The notes beneath the pieces were generated by a model. The model did not search any database and was not told where the DNA came from. It worked only from the letters and a program-made list of their open reading frames with translations. From Lolium rigidum (Eukaryota > Streptophyta > Magnoliopsida > Poales > Poaceae), in the NCBI RefSeq assembly GCF_022539505.1, contig NC_061509.1, positions 209,212,254-209,276,253 on the forward strand: DNA of 64,000 nucleotides. The letters are read 5' to 3'. Positions 1 to 11,020 of the stretch are shown piece after piece (position 1 is the stretch's first letter; every line of letters begins with the position of its first letter). The position numbers and the translations under genes were made by a program.

Positions 1-273
1 CAAATATGGGCAAGCGAGATACCACTCTATCATACTCTTTTATGAACATTGCAATCCTGCTTATATACATGATTCATGATGCTTATTATTAATTGTTGGT
101 ACCTTTCCATCATTGACATAGCTATTAGATGATCTTATTTGCATGTATCTTATTATGAACTGCCTAAGTGTTAGCCATAGCATGAGAATATTTACATCAT
201 ATGAACAAATGTGTTCGTGAAAGTTCTTTTATCGCTCAGTTATTAACTGAATTGCTTGAGGACAAGCAATAAG

Positions 274-290
274 CTAAGCTTGGGGGGAGT
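274..290 (+). other. Polypurine tract of E0
   Basis: A purine-rich tract directly before the LTR start, the expected plus-strand primer of an LTR retrotransposon. It has the same AAGCTTGGGG core as the tracts of E2, E3, E4, E5 and E6. Confidence 0.8.
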
Positions 291-1688
291 TGATACATCC
301 AAAACGTATCTACTTTCCCGAACACTTTTGCTATTGTTATGCCTCTAATTTGTGTATTTTGGATGCAACTAACACGGACTAACGCTGTTTTCAGCAGAAC
401 TGTTCTGGTGTCTCGTTTTTGTGCAGAAATTCAACTTTCAGGAAAAACCTCGGAATTTATGCAGAAGGCCCTATTTTCCCAGAAGACTTACGGAGCCAGA
501 AGGGCAAGTCAGGTGGAGGCCCGAGGGCCCCACACCCTAGGGCGACGCGGCCCAGGAGGGGGGGGGGCGCGGCCCTAGCGTGTGGCCCCCTCGGCCGGCC
601 TCCGACGCCCTCCTTCGGACTACTTATCGCCCTCGACCTAAAAACGCACGGAGAGAAGTCGAAGTCGCCAGAAACCCTCCAGAACGCCGCCACATCGTGA
701 AACTCCGTCTCGGGAGCCAGAAGTCTCCGTTCTGGCACTCCGCCGGACGGGGAATTGGAGGAGATCATCGCCACCATCACCACCGACGCCTCTCCATCGA
801 CCAGCCATGTTTCCCCCATCCATGTGTGAGTAATTCCCCCGTTGTAGGCTGAAGGGGATGGTAGGGATTGGATGAGATTGGTCATGTAATAGTGTAAGAT
901 TGTTAGGGCATAGTGCCTAGTGTCCGTAATTGGTACTTTGATGATATTGTTGCAACTTGTTACGCTTAATGCTTGTCACTAGGGCCCGAGTGCCATGATC
1001 TCAGATCTGAACATGTTATTATTTCATCATGATATTCATTGTTCATGGTCTTACCTGCAAGTTGTATACACATGTCGCTGTCCGGAACCAATGGCCCCAA
1101 AGTGACGAAATCGGGACAACCGGAGGGGATGGTAGTGATGTGAGGATCACATGTGTTCACGGAGTGTTAATGCTTTGCTCCGGTACTCTATTAAAAGGAG
1201 TACCTTAATATCGAGTAGATTCCCTTGAGGCCCGGCTGCCAACGGCTGGTAGGACAAAAGATGTTGTGCAAGTTTCTCATTGCGAGCACGTACGACTATA
1301 ATTGGAACACATGCCTATTGATTGCTTTGTACTTAGACACCGTTTTATTATTATCTGCAAATGCCCTGCTTGATTGTTACATGAGTTTCTCTCATCCATG
1401 CAACGCCCGTTATCCGTCCCCGTGCCTACAGTATTTTAATCCTGTTGTTTACTATAATCACTACTGCTGTCTCGGTTACTCTGCTGCTGTTATTTCACTA
1501 CTGCTACTGCTATAAAATTGTTACTACTGATAAACTCTTGCGAGCAAGTCTGTTTACAGGTGCAGCTGAATTGACAACTCCACTGTTAAGGCTTTCAAGT
1601 ATTCTTTGTCTCCCCTTGTGTCGAATCAATAAATTGGGTTTTACTACCCGCGAAGACTGCTGCGATCCCCTATACTTGTGGGTTATCA
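291..1688 (+). repeat. 3' LTR of E0 (1398 bp)
   Basis: Starts TGATACATCCAAAACGTATC, a decayed form of the palindromic LTR start seen in the other elements, and ends CTTGTGGGTTATCA. AATAAA in the sequence TCAATAAATTGGG near 1627 could serve as a polyadenylation signal. The final 200 bp align by eye with the ends of the E2 LTRs. Short open frames inside it are not supported as genes. Confidence 0.85.
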
Positions 1689-1929
1689 ATCACACATGTA
1701 AATTGGCAGATTTTTCTGAGTTACCTACACAGAACCCTTTCCCAAATTTGTGACAGCAAGAAATCTGTTTCTGCGCAGTAATCCAAATCTAGTATTGACT
1801 TTACTATCAAAGACTTTACTTGGCACAACAATGCAATAAAATAAAGATAAGGAGAGGTTGCTACAGTAGTAACAACTTCCAAGACTCAAATATAAAAAAA
1901 AAATTGCTGTAGTAAAATAAAGACACGGG

Positions 1930-2754
1930 TTATCTCCCAAGAAGTTCTTTCTTTATAGCCATTAAGATGGGCTCAGCAATTTTAACGATGCTCTCACAAG
2001 GATGAGAGTTGAAGCAAAAGAGAGCATCAAAAAGCAAGTTCAAACCATATTTAAGTCTAACCCACTTCCTATGAAAAGGAATCTTGTAAATAAAGTTAAT
2101 AAACAAGTCATTTAAGCATAATGCAACAAGCATTGGAAAATAAAACACGAGTAACTTCAAGATTCTCAACATAAAGAGGGGAAACTTAATTTTATTAAGA
2201 TGCATATAACCATGTTTCCCTTTCTCATAATAACTTTCAGTAGCATCATGAACAAATTCAACAATATAACTATCAAATGAAACATTCTTATCATGAGCTA
2301 TATGCATAAAATTATTACTACTCCCAACATAAGCATAATCAATTTTATTAGTTGTAGTGGGAGCAAATTCAACAAAGTAGCTATCATTATTATTCTCATC
2401 ATCAAATATAGGAGGTATAGTATCATCATAATAAACTTTATCCTCCATAGTAGGCGGAACCAAAATACCACTATCATTATAATCATCATATATGGGAGGC
2501 ATATCATAATCAACATAAACTTTCTCCTCAATACCCGGAGGGCTAAAGAGATCATTTTCATCAAAACTGACCTCCCCAAGCTTAGAATTTTCCATAGCAT
2601 TAGCAACAATGGTGTTCAAAGCATTCATATTAATAACATTCCCATTAGCATGCATATAAAGTTCCATGGGTTTTTTAATTCTCTCTTCAAACACATCATG
2701 TCCTAATTCAAGATAAAGTTCATAAAGATCTCTCATATTTTTGTTGTTTTCCAT
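1930..2754 (-). CDS. Retrotransposon ORF of unknown function with hydrophobic C-terminal segment (E1)
   Basis: An uninterrupted 274-codon ORF, first in the internal region about 165 bp after the PBS. I do not recognise a database domain. The N-terminal half is acidic and has an imperfect repeat of about 27 residues built around PP..E.K...D...PP..DD (roughly residues 70-130). A basic/aromatic stretch with ATESYYEKGKHG comes next. A long hydrophobic segment at about residues 188-220 is predictable as membrane-spanning by eye, followed by FHRKWVRLK. The tail EPILMAIKK is also found, out of frame, behind the E2 ORF. This is the best preserved copy of the three ORFs (E1, E2, E5). It replaces the gag-pro of E3 and E6. 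It could be an accessory or env-like protein, or an unusual Gag; none of these is shown. Confidence 0.6.
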   Translation of the reverse strand: MENNKNMRDLYELYLELGHDVFEERIKKPMELYMHANGNVINMNALNTIVANAMENSKLGEVSFDENDLFSPPGIEEKVYVDYDMPPIYDDYNDSGILVPPTMEDKVYYDDTIPPIFDDENNNDSYFVEFAPTTTNKIDYAYVGSSNNFMHIAHDKNVSFDSYIVEFVHDATESYYEKGKHGYMHLNKIKFPLFMLRILKLLVFYFPMLVALCLNDLFINFIYKIPFHRKWVRLKYGLNLLFDALFCFNSHPCESIVKIAEPILMAIKKELLGR

Positions 2755-2892
2755 TATGCCTAACTAGTGTAAACAAGAAACAAAAAGATGCAATTGCAGG
2801 ATCTAAAGGAAATAGCTTCGAGCACACACACAACGGCGACAGAAAAGTACTTAGTTACCTGGGACCGGAGTATGAGTGCCTTTTACCTTTCC

Positions 2893-2910
2893 TCCCCGGC
2901 AACGGCGCCG
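2893..2910 (-). other. Primer binding site of E1
   Basis: The reverse complement reads GGCGCCGTTGCCGGGGA, one short spacer inside the LTR end at 2922. The same site follows the 5' LTRs of E2, E3, E5 and E6. A decayed second copy (CAACGGCGACAG) lies about 60 bp further inside, near 2832. Confidence 0.8.
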
Positions 2911-2921
2911 AGAAAAGTGCT

Positions 2922-3380
2922 TGATGTCTACGGGTGCTTCTATTCTTGTAGGCAGGTGTTGGGCCTCCAAGAGCGAGAGGTTTGTAGAACAGCGAGCAAG
3001 TTTCCCTTAAGTGGATCACCCAAGGTTTATCGAACTCAGAGAGGAAGAGGACAAAGATATCCCTCTCAAGCAACCCTGCAATCACGATACAAGAAGTCTC
3101 TTGTGTCCCCAACACACCTAATACACTTGTCAGATGTATAGGTGCACTAGTTCGGCGAAGAGATACTGAAATACAAGTGGTCTAGATGGTGGTAATATTG
3201 CAGGAAGTAAAGATGCAGTAAACGAACATGTAGCAGAACAGTAAGTAAGCGGTGTTTGCAGTATTGGAAACAAGGCCCAGGGATCATACTTTCACTAGTG
3301 GACACTCTCAACATTGATCACATAATAAAACCACTCTACACTCTCTTGTTGGATGATGAACACCACTAATTACGTAGGGC
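2922..3380 (-). repeat. E1 5' LTR, left piece
   Basis: The 3' end of the LTR in reverse orientation, starting TGATGTCTACGG (end of the LTR: CCGTAGACATCA). It is interrupted at 3380 by E2, whose TSD AGGGC occupies 3376-3380. It continues at 25235. Confidence 0.9.
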
Positions 3381-4910
3381 TGATACGTCCCCGACGTATC
3401 CATAATTTATGTCGTTCCATGCTTGTTTTATGACAATACTTACATGTTTTGCTTGCACTTTATAATGTTTTTATGCGTTTTCCGGAACTAACCTATTAAC
3501 AAGATGCCACAGTGCTAGTTCCTGTTTTTTGCTGTTTTTGGTTCCAGAAAGGTTGTTCGGGCAATATTCTCGGAATTCGACGAAACGAAGACCAAACATC
3601 CTATTTTTCCCGGGAGGCTCCAGAACACCGAAGAAGAGTCGGAGAGGGGCCAGAGGGCCACCAGACCATAAGGCGGCGCGGCCTGGCCTGGGCCCGCGCC
3701 GGCCTATGGTGTGGCGCCTCCAGGTGCCCCCCTGCGCCGCCTCTTCGCCTATAAAATCCCTTTCGACCTAAAAACACCGTACCACTTGACGAAACTCCAG
3801 AAAGACTCCGAGGGCGCCGCCACCATCGCGAAACTCCAATTCGGGGGACAGAACTCTCGTTCCGGCACCCTGCCGGGGCGGGGAAGTGCCCCGGAAGCCA
3901 TCTCCATCAACGCCATCGCCTCCATCATGCTCCGTGAGTAGTTCCCCCATGGACTACGGGTTCTAGCTGTAGCTAGTTGGTATTCTCTCCCCCATGTACT
4001 TCAATACAATGATCTCATGAGCTTCCTTACATGATTGAGATTCATCTGATGTAATCGGTGTTGTGTTTGTCGGGATCCGATGGATTGTTACATTATGATT
4101 GTCTATCTACAAAGTTTATGAAGTTATTGTTGCTGCAATCTTGTTATGCTTAATGCTTGTCACTAGGGCCCGAGTGGCATGATTTTAGATTTGAGCTCTA
4201 TACTTATTGCTTAGATTGTATCTACAAGTTGTATGCACATGTCACTATCCGGAACCAAAGGCCCCGAAGTGACAGAAATCGGGACAACCGGAGGGGATGG
4301 CGGTGATGTGAGGATCACATGTTTTCACCAAGTGTTAATGCTTTGCTCCGGTGCTCTATTAAAAGGAGTACCTTAATATCCAGTAGTTTCCCTTGAGGCC
4401 CGGCTGCCACCGGGCTGGTAGGACAAAAGATGTTGTGCAAGTTTCTCATTGCGAGCACGTACGACTATATATGTAAAACATGCCTACATGATTAATGATC
4501 TTGATATTCTGTCTTAATGCTATTTCAATCCTATCAATTGCCCGATCGTAATTTGTTCACCCAACACTTGTTATTGGAGAGTTGCCACTAGTGAAGATAG
4601 CTGGGAACCCCGGTCCATATCTTATCATCATATACCTGTTCTACATGTCATTGGAAGTAGTATCAACTATCTTCTGGTGCCATTGCTCTCATATTGCTAT
4701 TACTGCTGCTATGTTACTGTTACTATTGCTCTCATATCACTGCTACTTTCACATCACCCTTGTTGCTAGTGCTTTTCCGAGTGCGACTGAATTGACAACT
4801 CAGTTGTTAAGGCTTATAAGTATTCTTTACCTCCCCTTGTGTCGAATCAATAAATTTGGGTTTTACTTCCCTCGAAGACTATCGTGATCCCCTATACTTG
4901 TGGGTCATCA
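3381..4910 (+). repeat. 5' LTR of E2 (1530 bp)
   Basis: It begins with the palindrome GATACGTC-ccc-GACGTATC. A TATA-like box, CCTATAAAATCCC, at 3750-3757 marks the likely promoter. AATAAA in CAATAAATTTGGG near 4848 is a candidate polyadenylation signal. It ends TGGGTCATCA, 11 bp before the PBS. Its partner, the 3' LTR, is split by E3. Confidence 0.92.
3750..3757 (+). promoter_or_regulatory. TATA-like box of the E2 LTR promoter
   Basis: TATAAAAT lies about 370 bp into the LTR. Equivalent boxes occur at the same place in the other LTRs (for example CTATTTAAAGG near 28957 in E4). Transcription would start about 30 bp downstream and set the U3/R border. That start is inferred, not seen. Confidence 0.5.
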
Positions 4911-4921
4911 AGACTGTTTTC

Positions 4922-4939
4922 TGGCGCCGTTGCCGGGGA
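4922..4939 (+). other. Primer binding site of E2
   Basis: TGGCGCCGTTGCCGGGGA lies 11 bp after the LTR end. It would pair with the 3' end of a tRNA to prime reverse transcription. It is identical to the site in E3 and E6. Confidence 0.85.
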
Positions 4940-4979
4940 GGCATAGCTCTACTCATAAGTTCACCTGGGGAGTACACTC

Positions 4980-5100
4980 TACCTCTCTCTCTGTTTTTAT
5001 TTTGTTTTATTTTGTTTTGCTTAGTTTACTTTTGTCTAGTTTATTTGTGCTTAGTTTACTTTTGTCTAGTTTATTTTTGTCTTGTTTTATTTGTCTCATA
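4980..5100 (+). repeat. T-rich leader repeat of E2
   Basis: Between the PBS and the ORF is a run of short T-rich units (TTTACTTTTGTCTAGTTTAT and variants, at least twice). Similar T-rich leaders follow the PBS in E3 (10840-11015) and E6 (31150-31345). The RNA would be strongly U-rich on its 5' side. Confidence 0.7.
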
Positions 5101-5425
5101 TACCCAAAAATCCATAAAAATTTGAAAAACCAAAAAATTAAAAACTGCTGTTATGGGAGAACCAACAACCTACTTGGAGCCTATGGAATGTTATAATTGT
5201 TATAGAGAATCAAGAACTGGTAAAATAATGAGTGCTATGATAGAAAAACTGAATACAATTGCTAAAATCTTGCTTAAACGCCATGATATAAACTGTTGCT
5301 CTTAACAGGACACTAAACATCTTAAATTTCAATGTGGCTTTAGTGAGGAATTTTTTATTAAGAGCTATAATCGGAATTGCTATATTCATTATGGGTTCGA
5401 AGAGGTAGAACAATTTGTCTTATTT

Positions 5426-6520
5426 ATGGGAGCCTCCGAGATAGAATCCTTCATGGTTGAGAATTATGAAACTTGTGTTGTTTGTAAGGACCTTAAAGAT
5501 TATGTCTCTACTATCCTTAATTCTTGCATAGAATTCTACAGTAGGAGTCCTTATATCCTTGATTATAAAGAGAGACACATTAATGCACAAGAATGCACTC
5601 ACAATTTGCAGGAACCGGTGGAAGAAGAAATTGATGAACCTAAAAGATCATTGGATGAAAAAGAGGAGGAAATTGATGAACCTGAAAGCTCATTGGATGA
5701 AAAAGAAGAGGAGAGCGACGAACAAAAGGAGGAAGAATGGATTAGCTACCCATGTCAACCTTCTAATGAGAGTAACTCTTTATCTCTTACACTATTTGAT
5801 TGTCCTCCATGCTTACCGGAAGAGGTTGAATGTTATGTTCCTGTGGATTCTCTTGAAATAGTACCTATAAGTAAAACTTGTGATAATAATTATGCTACTG
5901 TTATTTATGATAATCCATGCTACTTTGATAAATCTTATGATAATGCTTTGTTTGTGCCTGATGTCGAAATGCATGGTACTAAAGAATTTTGCTTGGCAAA
6001 TGTTTATGATAAAGCTCTAGATGATGGTCCTATGTTACTTGATAATATTAATTGTACTACTAATGAAAATGGGATTGGAGAGTTCTTGACTTATTCTATG
6101 AGTCCCATATCTATTGAGATTGATCAACTACCTTGTTATATTATTAATAAAAGTAAGTTTGAAAGTTTTTATTCCACTATTCTTGAACTTGATAAAAATT
6201 ATGTGTTTGGAAATCATGAAAAGTATGCTGCATGTGATAGTTATATTGTTGATTTTGTTCATGAAGCTACTGAAAATTATTATGAGAGAGGAAAATATGG
6301 TGGTAGAAATTTTCATGGTACTAATACACCTCTCTATGTGCTTAAAATTTTGAAGTTACACTTGTTCTGTCTTCCTATGCTTGTTACTTTGCTTTTCATG
6401 AACTTGTTTATTTACAAGATTCCTATGCATAGGAAGCATGTTAGACTTAAATGTGTTTTGAATTTGCCTCTTGATGCTCTCTTTTGCTTCAAATACTATT
6501 TCTTGCGAGTGCATCATTAA
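5426..6520 (+). CDS. Retrotransposon ORF of unknown function, acidic repeat plus hydrophobic C-terminus (E2)
   Basis: A 364-codon ORF with its ATG about 485 bp after the PBS. I recognise no catalytic domain. Residues about 66-106 are very acidic and hold a tandem repeat of a unit like EEIDEPxxSLDEKE. Residues about 270-300 contain DSYIVDFVHEATENYYERGK, shared almost exactly with the E5 and E1 ORFs. Residues about 301-331 are a long hydrophobic stretch (LPMLVTLLFMNLFIYKI), then the basic tail MHRKHVRLK. The N-terminal half differs from E1/E5, so the family shares a C-terminal module only. A frameshift near 6500 separates the remaining conserved tail (EPILTAIKK) from the frame. Function and host relevance are unknown. 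Confidence 0.6.
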   Translation: MGASEIESFMVENYETCVVCKDLKDYVSTILNSCIEFYSRSPYILDYKERHINAQECTHNLQEPVEEEIDEPKRSLDEKEEEIDEPESSLDEKEEESDEQKEEEWISYPCQPSNESNSLSLTLFDCPPCLPEEVECYVPVDSLEIVPISKTCDNNYATVIYDNPCYFDKSYDNALFVPDVEMHGTKEFCLANVYDKALDDGPMLLDNINCTTNENGIGEFLTYSMSPISIEIDQLPCYIINKSKFESFYSTILELDKNYVFGNHEKYAACDSYIVDFVHEATENYYERGKYGGRNFHGTNTPLYVLKILKLHLFCLPMLVTLLFMNLFIYKIPMHRKHVRLKCVLNLPLDALFCFKYYFLRVHH

Positions 6521-8951
6521 AACTGATGAGCCCATCTTAACGGCTATAAAGAAAGCAACTTCTTGGGAGATAACCCATGTGTTATTTTGCTACAGTACTT
6601 TGTTTTATATTTGTGTCTTGGAAGTTTTTTACTACTGTAGCAACCTCTCCTTATCTTAGTTTTCTGTATTGTTGTGCCAAGTGAAGCCTCTAATCGAAGG
6701 TTGATACTAGATTTGGATTTCTGCGCAGAAACAGATTTCTATCTGTCACGAATCTGGGCTGTTTTCTCTGTAGGTAACTCAGAAAAATATGCCAATTTAC
6801 GTGCGTGTTCCTAAGATATGTACGCAACTTTCATTAGTTTTGAGTTTTCTGATTTGAGCAACGGAAGTATTTTATTAAAATTCGTCTTTACTGGCTGTTC
6901 TGTTTTGGCAGATTCTGTCTCTGTTTTTTGCATTGTCTCTTGTGGAATTTAAGCGAGGTTTTCTAGACGTAGAGGGCTATAGCTAATGTTTTATTGAGTT
7001 CTTGAAATGTGCCACTACAGGACCAAGGTGGATTCAATTTTTTTGAGTACTAACCCCTCTAATGAAGTTTATGAGAAGTTTGGTGTGAAGGAAGTTTTCA
7101 AGGGTCAAGAGAGGAGGATGATATATGATCAAGAAGAGTGAAAAGTCTAAGCTTGGGGATGCCCCCGTGGTTCATCCCTGCATATTTCAAGAAGACTCAA
7201 GCGTCTAAGCTTGGGGATGCCCAAGGCATCCCCTTCTTCATCAACTTATCGAGGTTCCTCCCTGAAACTATATTTTTATTCGGTCACATCATATGTGCTT
7301 TACTTGGAGCGTCTGTGTGTTTATTTTTCGTTTTGTTTATGTTTGAATAAATTCGGATCCTAGCAATCCATGTTTGGGAGAGAAACACGCTCCGCTTTTT
7401 AATATGAACACTTGTTCTCCGTTTTACTTTTAATGTTCAATGATAAAAGTTGGAAGCTATTGCACTTATTTATATTTGGTTGGAAACAGAAAATGCCTCA
7501 TCATGTCTTGAATAATTTGACACTTGGCAATTGTTTTGAGCTCTCAAGTAGATCATGATTAAGTTTTTTCATGTAGTCTAAGCCTATTAGTGGAGAACTA
7601 CTGTAGAGCTTGTTAAAATTAGTTTGCATAATTGATCTCTCTTAAGGTCTAGATATTTTACGGTAAAAGTGTTTGAGCAACAAGGAAGACAGTGTAGAGT
7701 ATTATAATGCTTGCAATATGTTCTTATGTAAGTTTTGTTGTACCAGTTCATACTTGTGTTTGCTTCAAACAACCTTGCTAGCCTAAACCTTGTATCGAGA
7801 GGGAATACTTCTCATGCATCCAAAATACTTGAGCCAACCACTATGCCATTTGTGTCCACCATACCTACCTACTATGTGGTATTTCCTGCCATTCCAAAGT
7901 AAATTGCTTGAGTGCTACCTTTAAACAATTCAAAATGCTTCTCAATTTGTGTCAATGTTTTATAGCTCATGAGGAAGTATGTGGTGTTTATCTTTCAATC
8001 TTGTTGGGCAACTTTCACCAATGGACTAGTGGCTTCATCCGCTTATCCAATAATTTTGCAAAAAGAGCTGGCAATGGGATTCCCGAGTCCCAAATTAATT
8101 AACCAAAATAGACACTCCTCCATGGTATGTGATTGTTGGACGGCACCCGAGGATTCGGTTAGCCATGGCTTGTGTAAGCAAAGGTTGGGGGGAGTGTCAT
8201 CATCATAATAAAACTAAAATAAAAAGGCACTCCTTCATGGTATGAGATTGTTGGCAGGTACCCGAGGATTCGGTTAGCCATGGTTTGTGAAAGAAAGGTT
8301 GGAAGGAGTGACACCCAAAAATAAAAATAATTCATGGGAGCCGCTCTTGAAGGTTTGTCTGGCAAGGGGGTTAGAGTGCCCACTACCATTCGTTGACAAC
8401 AACAAACACCTCTCAAAACTTTACCTTTATGCTCTCTATATGTTTTCAAAACCAAAGCTCTAGCACAAATACGGCAATCAATGCTTCCTCTCGCAAAGGG
8501 CCATTCTTTTACTTTATGTTGAGTCGGTTTACCTACTTCCTTCCATCTTAGAAGCAAACACTTGTGTTAAGCTGTGCATTGATTCTTACATACTTGCATA
8601 TTTGCATTCATCATATTACTTTATGTTGACAATTATCCATGAGATATGCATGTTGAAAGTTGAAAGCAATCGCTGAAACTTATATCTTCCTTTGTGTTGC
8701 TTCGATGCCTTTACTTTGAACTTATTGCTTTATGAGTTAACTCTTATGCAAGATTTTTGATACTCGTCTTGAAGGTATTATTCATGAAAAGTTTTGCTAC
8801 ATGTTATCTATTTGTTAGCAACTATAGATCATTGCCTTGAGTCACTTCATTCATTTCATATGCTTTGTAATAGTATGATCAAGGTAATGTAAGTAGCATG
8901 TCACTACGAAATTATTCTTTTTATCGTTTACTGCTCGGGACGAGCAGGAAC
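6521..8951 (+). other. Non-coding 3' internal region of E2
   Basis: About 2.4 kb with only short chance ORFs. It is homologous by eye to 13136-14677 plus 21166-22208 of E3, 26250-28570 of E4, 33461-36053 of E6, and the reverse of 16190-18780 in E5. Conserved landmarks are CTACTGTAGCAACCTCTCCT (6632), the sequence around GTACGCAACTTTCATT (6818), two AAGCTTGGGGATGCCC motifs (7149, 7207), and the CATTCTTTTACTTTATGTTG block near 8500. Confidence 0.75.
7149..7233 (+). repeat. PPT-like motifs and hairpin inside E2
   Basis: AAGCTTGGGGATGCCC occurs at 7149-7164 and again at 7207-7222. The second copy runs into a perfect inverted repeat, GGGGATGCC-CAA-GGCATCCCC (7213-7233). The motif is nearly the same as the true PPT at the 3' LTR, so it may be an internal plus-strand primer or an RNA hairpin. 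It is conserved in E3, E4, E5 and E6. Confidence 0.8.
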
Positions 8952-8966
8952 TAAGCTTGGGGATGC
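8952..8966 (+). other. Polypurine tract of E2
   Basis: AAGCTTGGGGATGC directly before the 3' LTR start at 8967. Confidence 0.8.
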
Positions 8967-9078
8967 TGATACGTCCCCGACGTATCCATAATTTATGTCG
9001 TTCCATGCTTGTTTTATGACAATACTTACATGTTTTGCTTGCACTTTATAATGTTTTTATGCGTTTTTCGGAACTAAC
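8967..9078 (+). repeat. E2 3' LTR, left piece (112 bp)
   Basis: Matches the first 112 bp of the E2 5' LTR and is then cut by E3. The last five bases CTAAC (9074-9078) are repeated at 23806-23810 after E3. Confidence 0.95.
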
Positions 9079-10679
9079 TGATACGTCTCCGACGTATCGA
9101 TAATTTCTTATGTTCTATGCCATATTATTGATGATACCTACATGTTTTATGCACACTTTATTTCATATTCGTGCATTTTCTAGAACTAACCTATTAACAA
9201 GATGCCGAAGTGCCGATTCTTCGTTTTCTGCTTGTTTTTGGTTTCAGAAATCCTAGTAACGAAATATTCTCGGAATTGGACGAAATCAAGTCTCAGGGTC
9301 CTATTTTGCCACGAACCTTCCAGAAGACCGAAGAGCATACGAAGTGGGGCCACGAGGGGCCACCACCATAGGGAGGCGCGGCCCAGGTCTTGGCCGCGCC
9401 GACCTGTGGCGTGGGGCCCTCGTCAGCCCCCCGACTCTGCCCTTCCGCCTACTTAAAGCCTCCGTCGCGAAAACCCTGATGCGGAAAAACCACGATACGG
9501 AAAACCTTACTGAGACGCCGCCGCCGCCGATCTCGGGGGATTACGGGAGATCTCCTCCGGCACCACTGCCGGAGAGGGATTCATCTCCCGGAGGACTCTA
9601 CACCGCCATGGTCGCCTCCGGAGTGATGAGTGAGTAGTTCACCCCTGGACTATGGGTCCATAGCGGTAGCTAGATGGTTGTCTTCTCCTCATTGTGCTTC
9701 ATTGTTGGATCTTGTGAGCTGCCTAACATGATCAAGATCATCTATACGTAATACTCTATGTTGTGTTTGTCGGGATCCGATGGATAGAGAATACCATGTT
9801 ATGTTAATTATCAAGTTATTACATATGTGTTGTTTATGATCTTGCATGCTCTCCAGTTACTAGTAGAGGCTCTGGCCAAGTTTTTGCTTTTAACTCCAAG
9901 AGGGAGTATTTATGCTCGATAGTGGGTTCATGCTGCATTGACACACAGGACGAGTGACGAGAAAGTTCTAAGGTTGTGTTGTCTTGTTGCCACTAGGGAT
10001 AAAACATTGGCGCTATGTCCGAGGATGTAGTTGTTGATTACATTACACACCATACTTAATGCAATTGTGCTGTTGCTTTGCAACTTAATGCTTGGAAGGG
10101 GTTCGGACGATAACACTGAAGGTGGACTTTTTAGGCATAGATGCGGTTGGATGGCGGTCTATGTACTTTGTCGTAATGCCCAATTAAATCTCACTATACT
10201 TATCATGCCATGTATGTGCATTGTTATGCCCTCTCTATTTGTCAATTGCCCGACTGTAATTTGTTCACCCAACATGCTTTTATCTTATGGGAGAGACACC
10301 TCTAGTGAGCTGTGGACCCCGGTCCATTCTTTAATACTGAAATACAAATCTGTTGCAATACTTGTTTTCTTGTTTTCTCTTGCAAAGAATCATCTTCCAC
10401 ACAATACGGTTAACCCTTTGTTACAGCAAGCCGGTGAGATTGACAACCTCACTTTGTTTCGTTGCGGCAAAGTACTTTGGTTGTGTTGTGCGGGTTCCAC
10501 GTTGGCGCCGGAATCTGCGGTGTTGCGCCGCACTACATCCCGCCGCCATCAACCTTCAACGTGCTTCTTGACTCCCTCTTGGTTCGATTAAACCTTGGTT
10601 TCTAGCGAGGAAACTTGCCGCTGTGCGCATCACACCTTCCTCTTGGGGTTCCCAACGGACGTGTCAATTACACGCATCA
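9079..10679 (+). repeat. 5' LTR of E3 (1601 bp)
   Basis: It starts with the palindrome GATACGTC-tcc-GACGTATC and ends GTGTCAATTACACGCATCA. A TATA-like CTACTTAAAGCC lies at about 9449. The open frames inside (for example 10031-10591) are GC- or chance-driven and have matching interrupted frames in the other LTR copies. Confidence 0.93.
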
Positions 10680-10689
10680 AGCAAATTTA

Positions 10690-10791
10690 CGGCGCCGTTG
10701 CCGGGACTCGAAGAAAAGTTACACCACAGAGATCTCTAACTCCCACGTCAACTTTGCGCCGGCAATAAATTTCTGGCGCCGTTGCCGGGGA
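10690..10791 (+). other. Duplicated primer binding site of E3
   Basis: ACGGCGCCGTTGCCGGGA occurs at 10690-10707, just after the LTR, and TGGCGCCGTTGCCGGGGA at 10774-10791. The second is the exact form used by E2 and E6. The first lies 10 bp from the LTR, where a PBS is expected. Confidence 0.75.
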
Positions 10792-11020
10792 GATCAAGAC
10801 ACGGCTGCAAGGGAGTCTCCACTTCTCAATCTCTTTACTTTGTTTTTGTCTTGCTTTATTTTATTTACTACTTTGTTTGCTGCACTTATATCAAAACACC
10901 AAAAAAATTAGTTGCTAGCTTTACTTTATTTACTGTCTTGTTTGCTATATCAAAAACACAAAAAAAAATTAGTTTACTTGCATTTACTTTATCTAGTTTG
11001 CTTTATTTACTACTGCTAAA

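Larger units (their letters stand above)
1..1688 (+). mobile_element. E0: LTR retrotransposon, 3' end only (internal tail plus 3' LTR)
   Basis: Only the last 290 bp of internal sequence and the complete 3' LTR are in the window. A purine-rich tract (AAGCTTGGGGGGAG) abuts an LTR that starts TGATACATCC and ends GTGGGTTATCA. The sequence to the right (from 1689) is reverse-strand internal sequence of another element, E1, so E0 lies inside E1. The base run ATCAC at 1689-1693 is the likely right-hand TSD; its partner is left of the window. The LTR type matches E2 in its 3' half. No coding sequence is visible in the part present. The Gypsy/Athila assignment is by resemblance to the better preserved neighbours. 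Confidence 0.85.
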
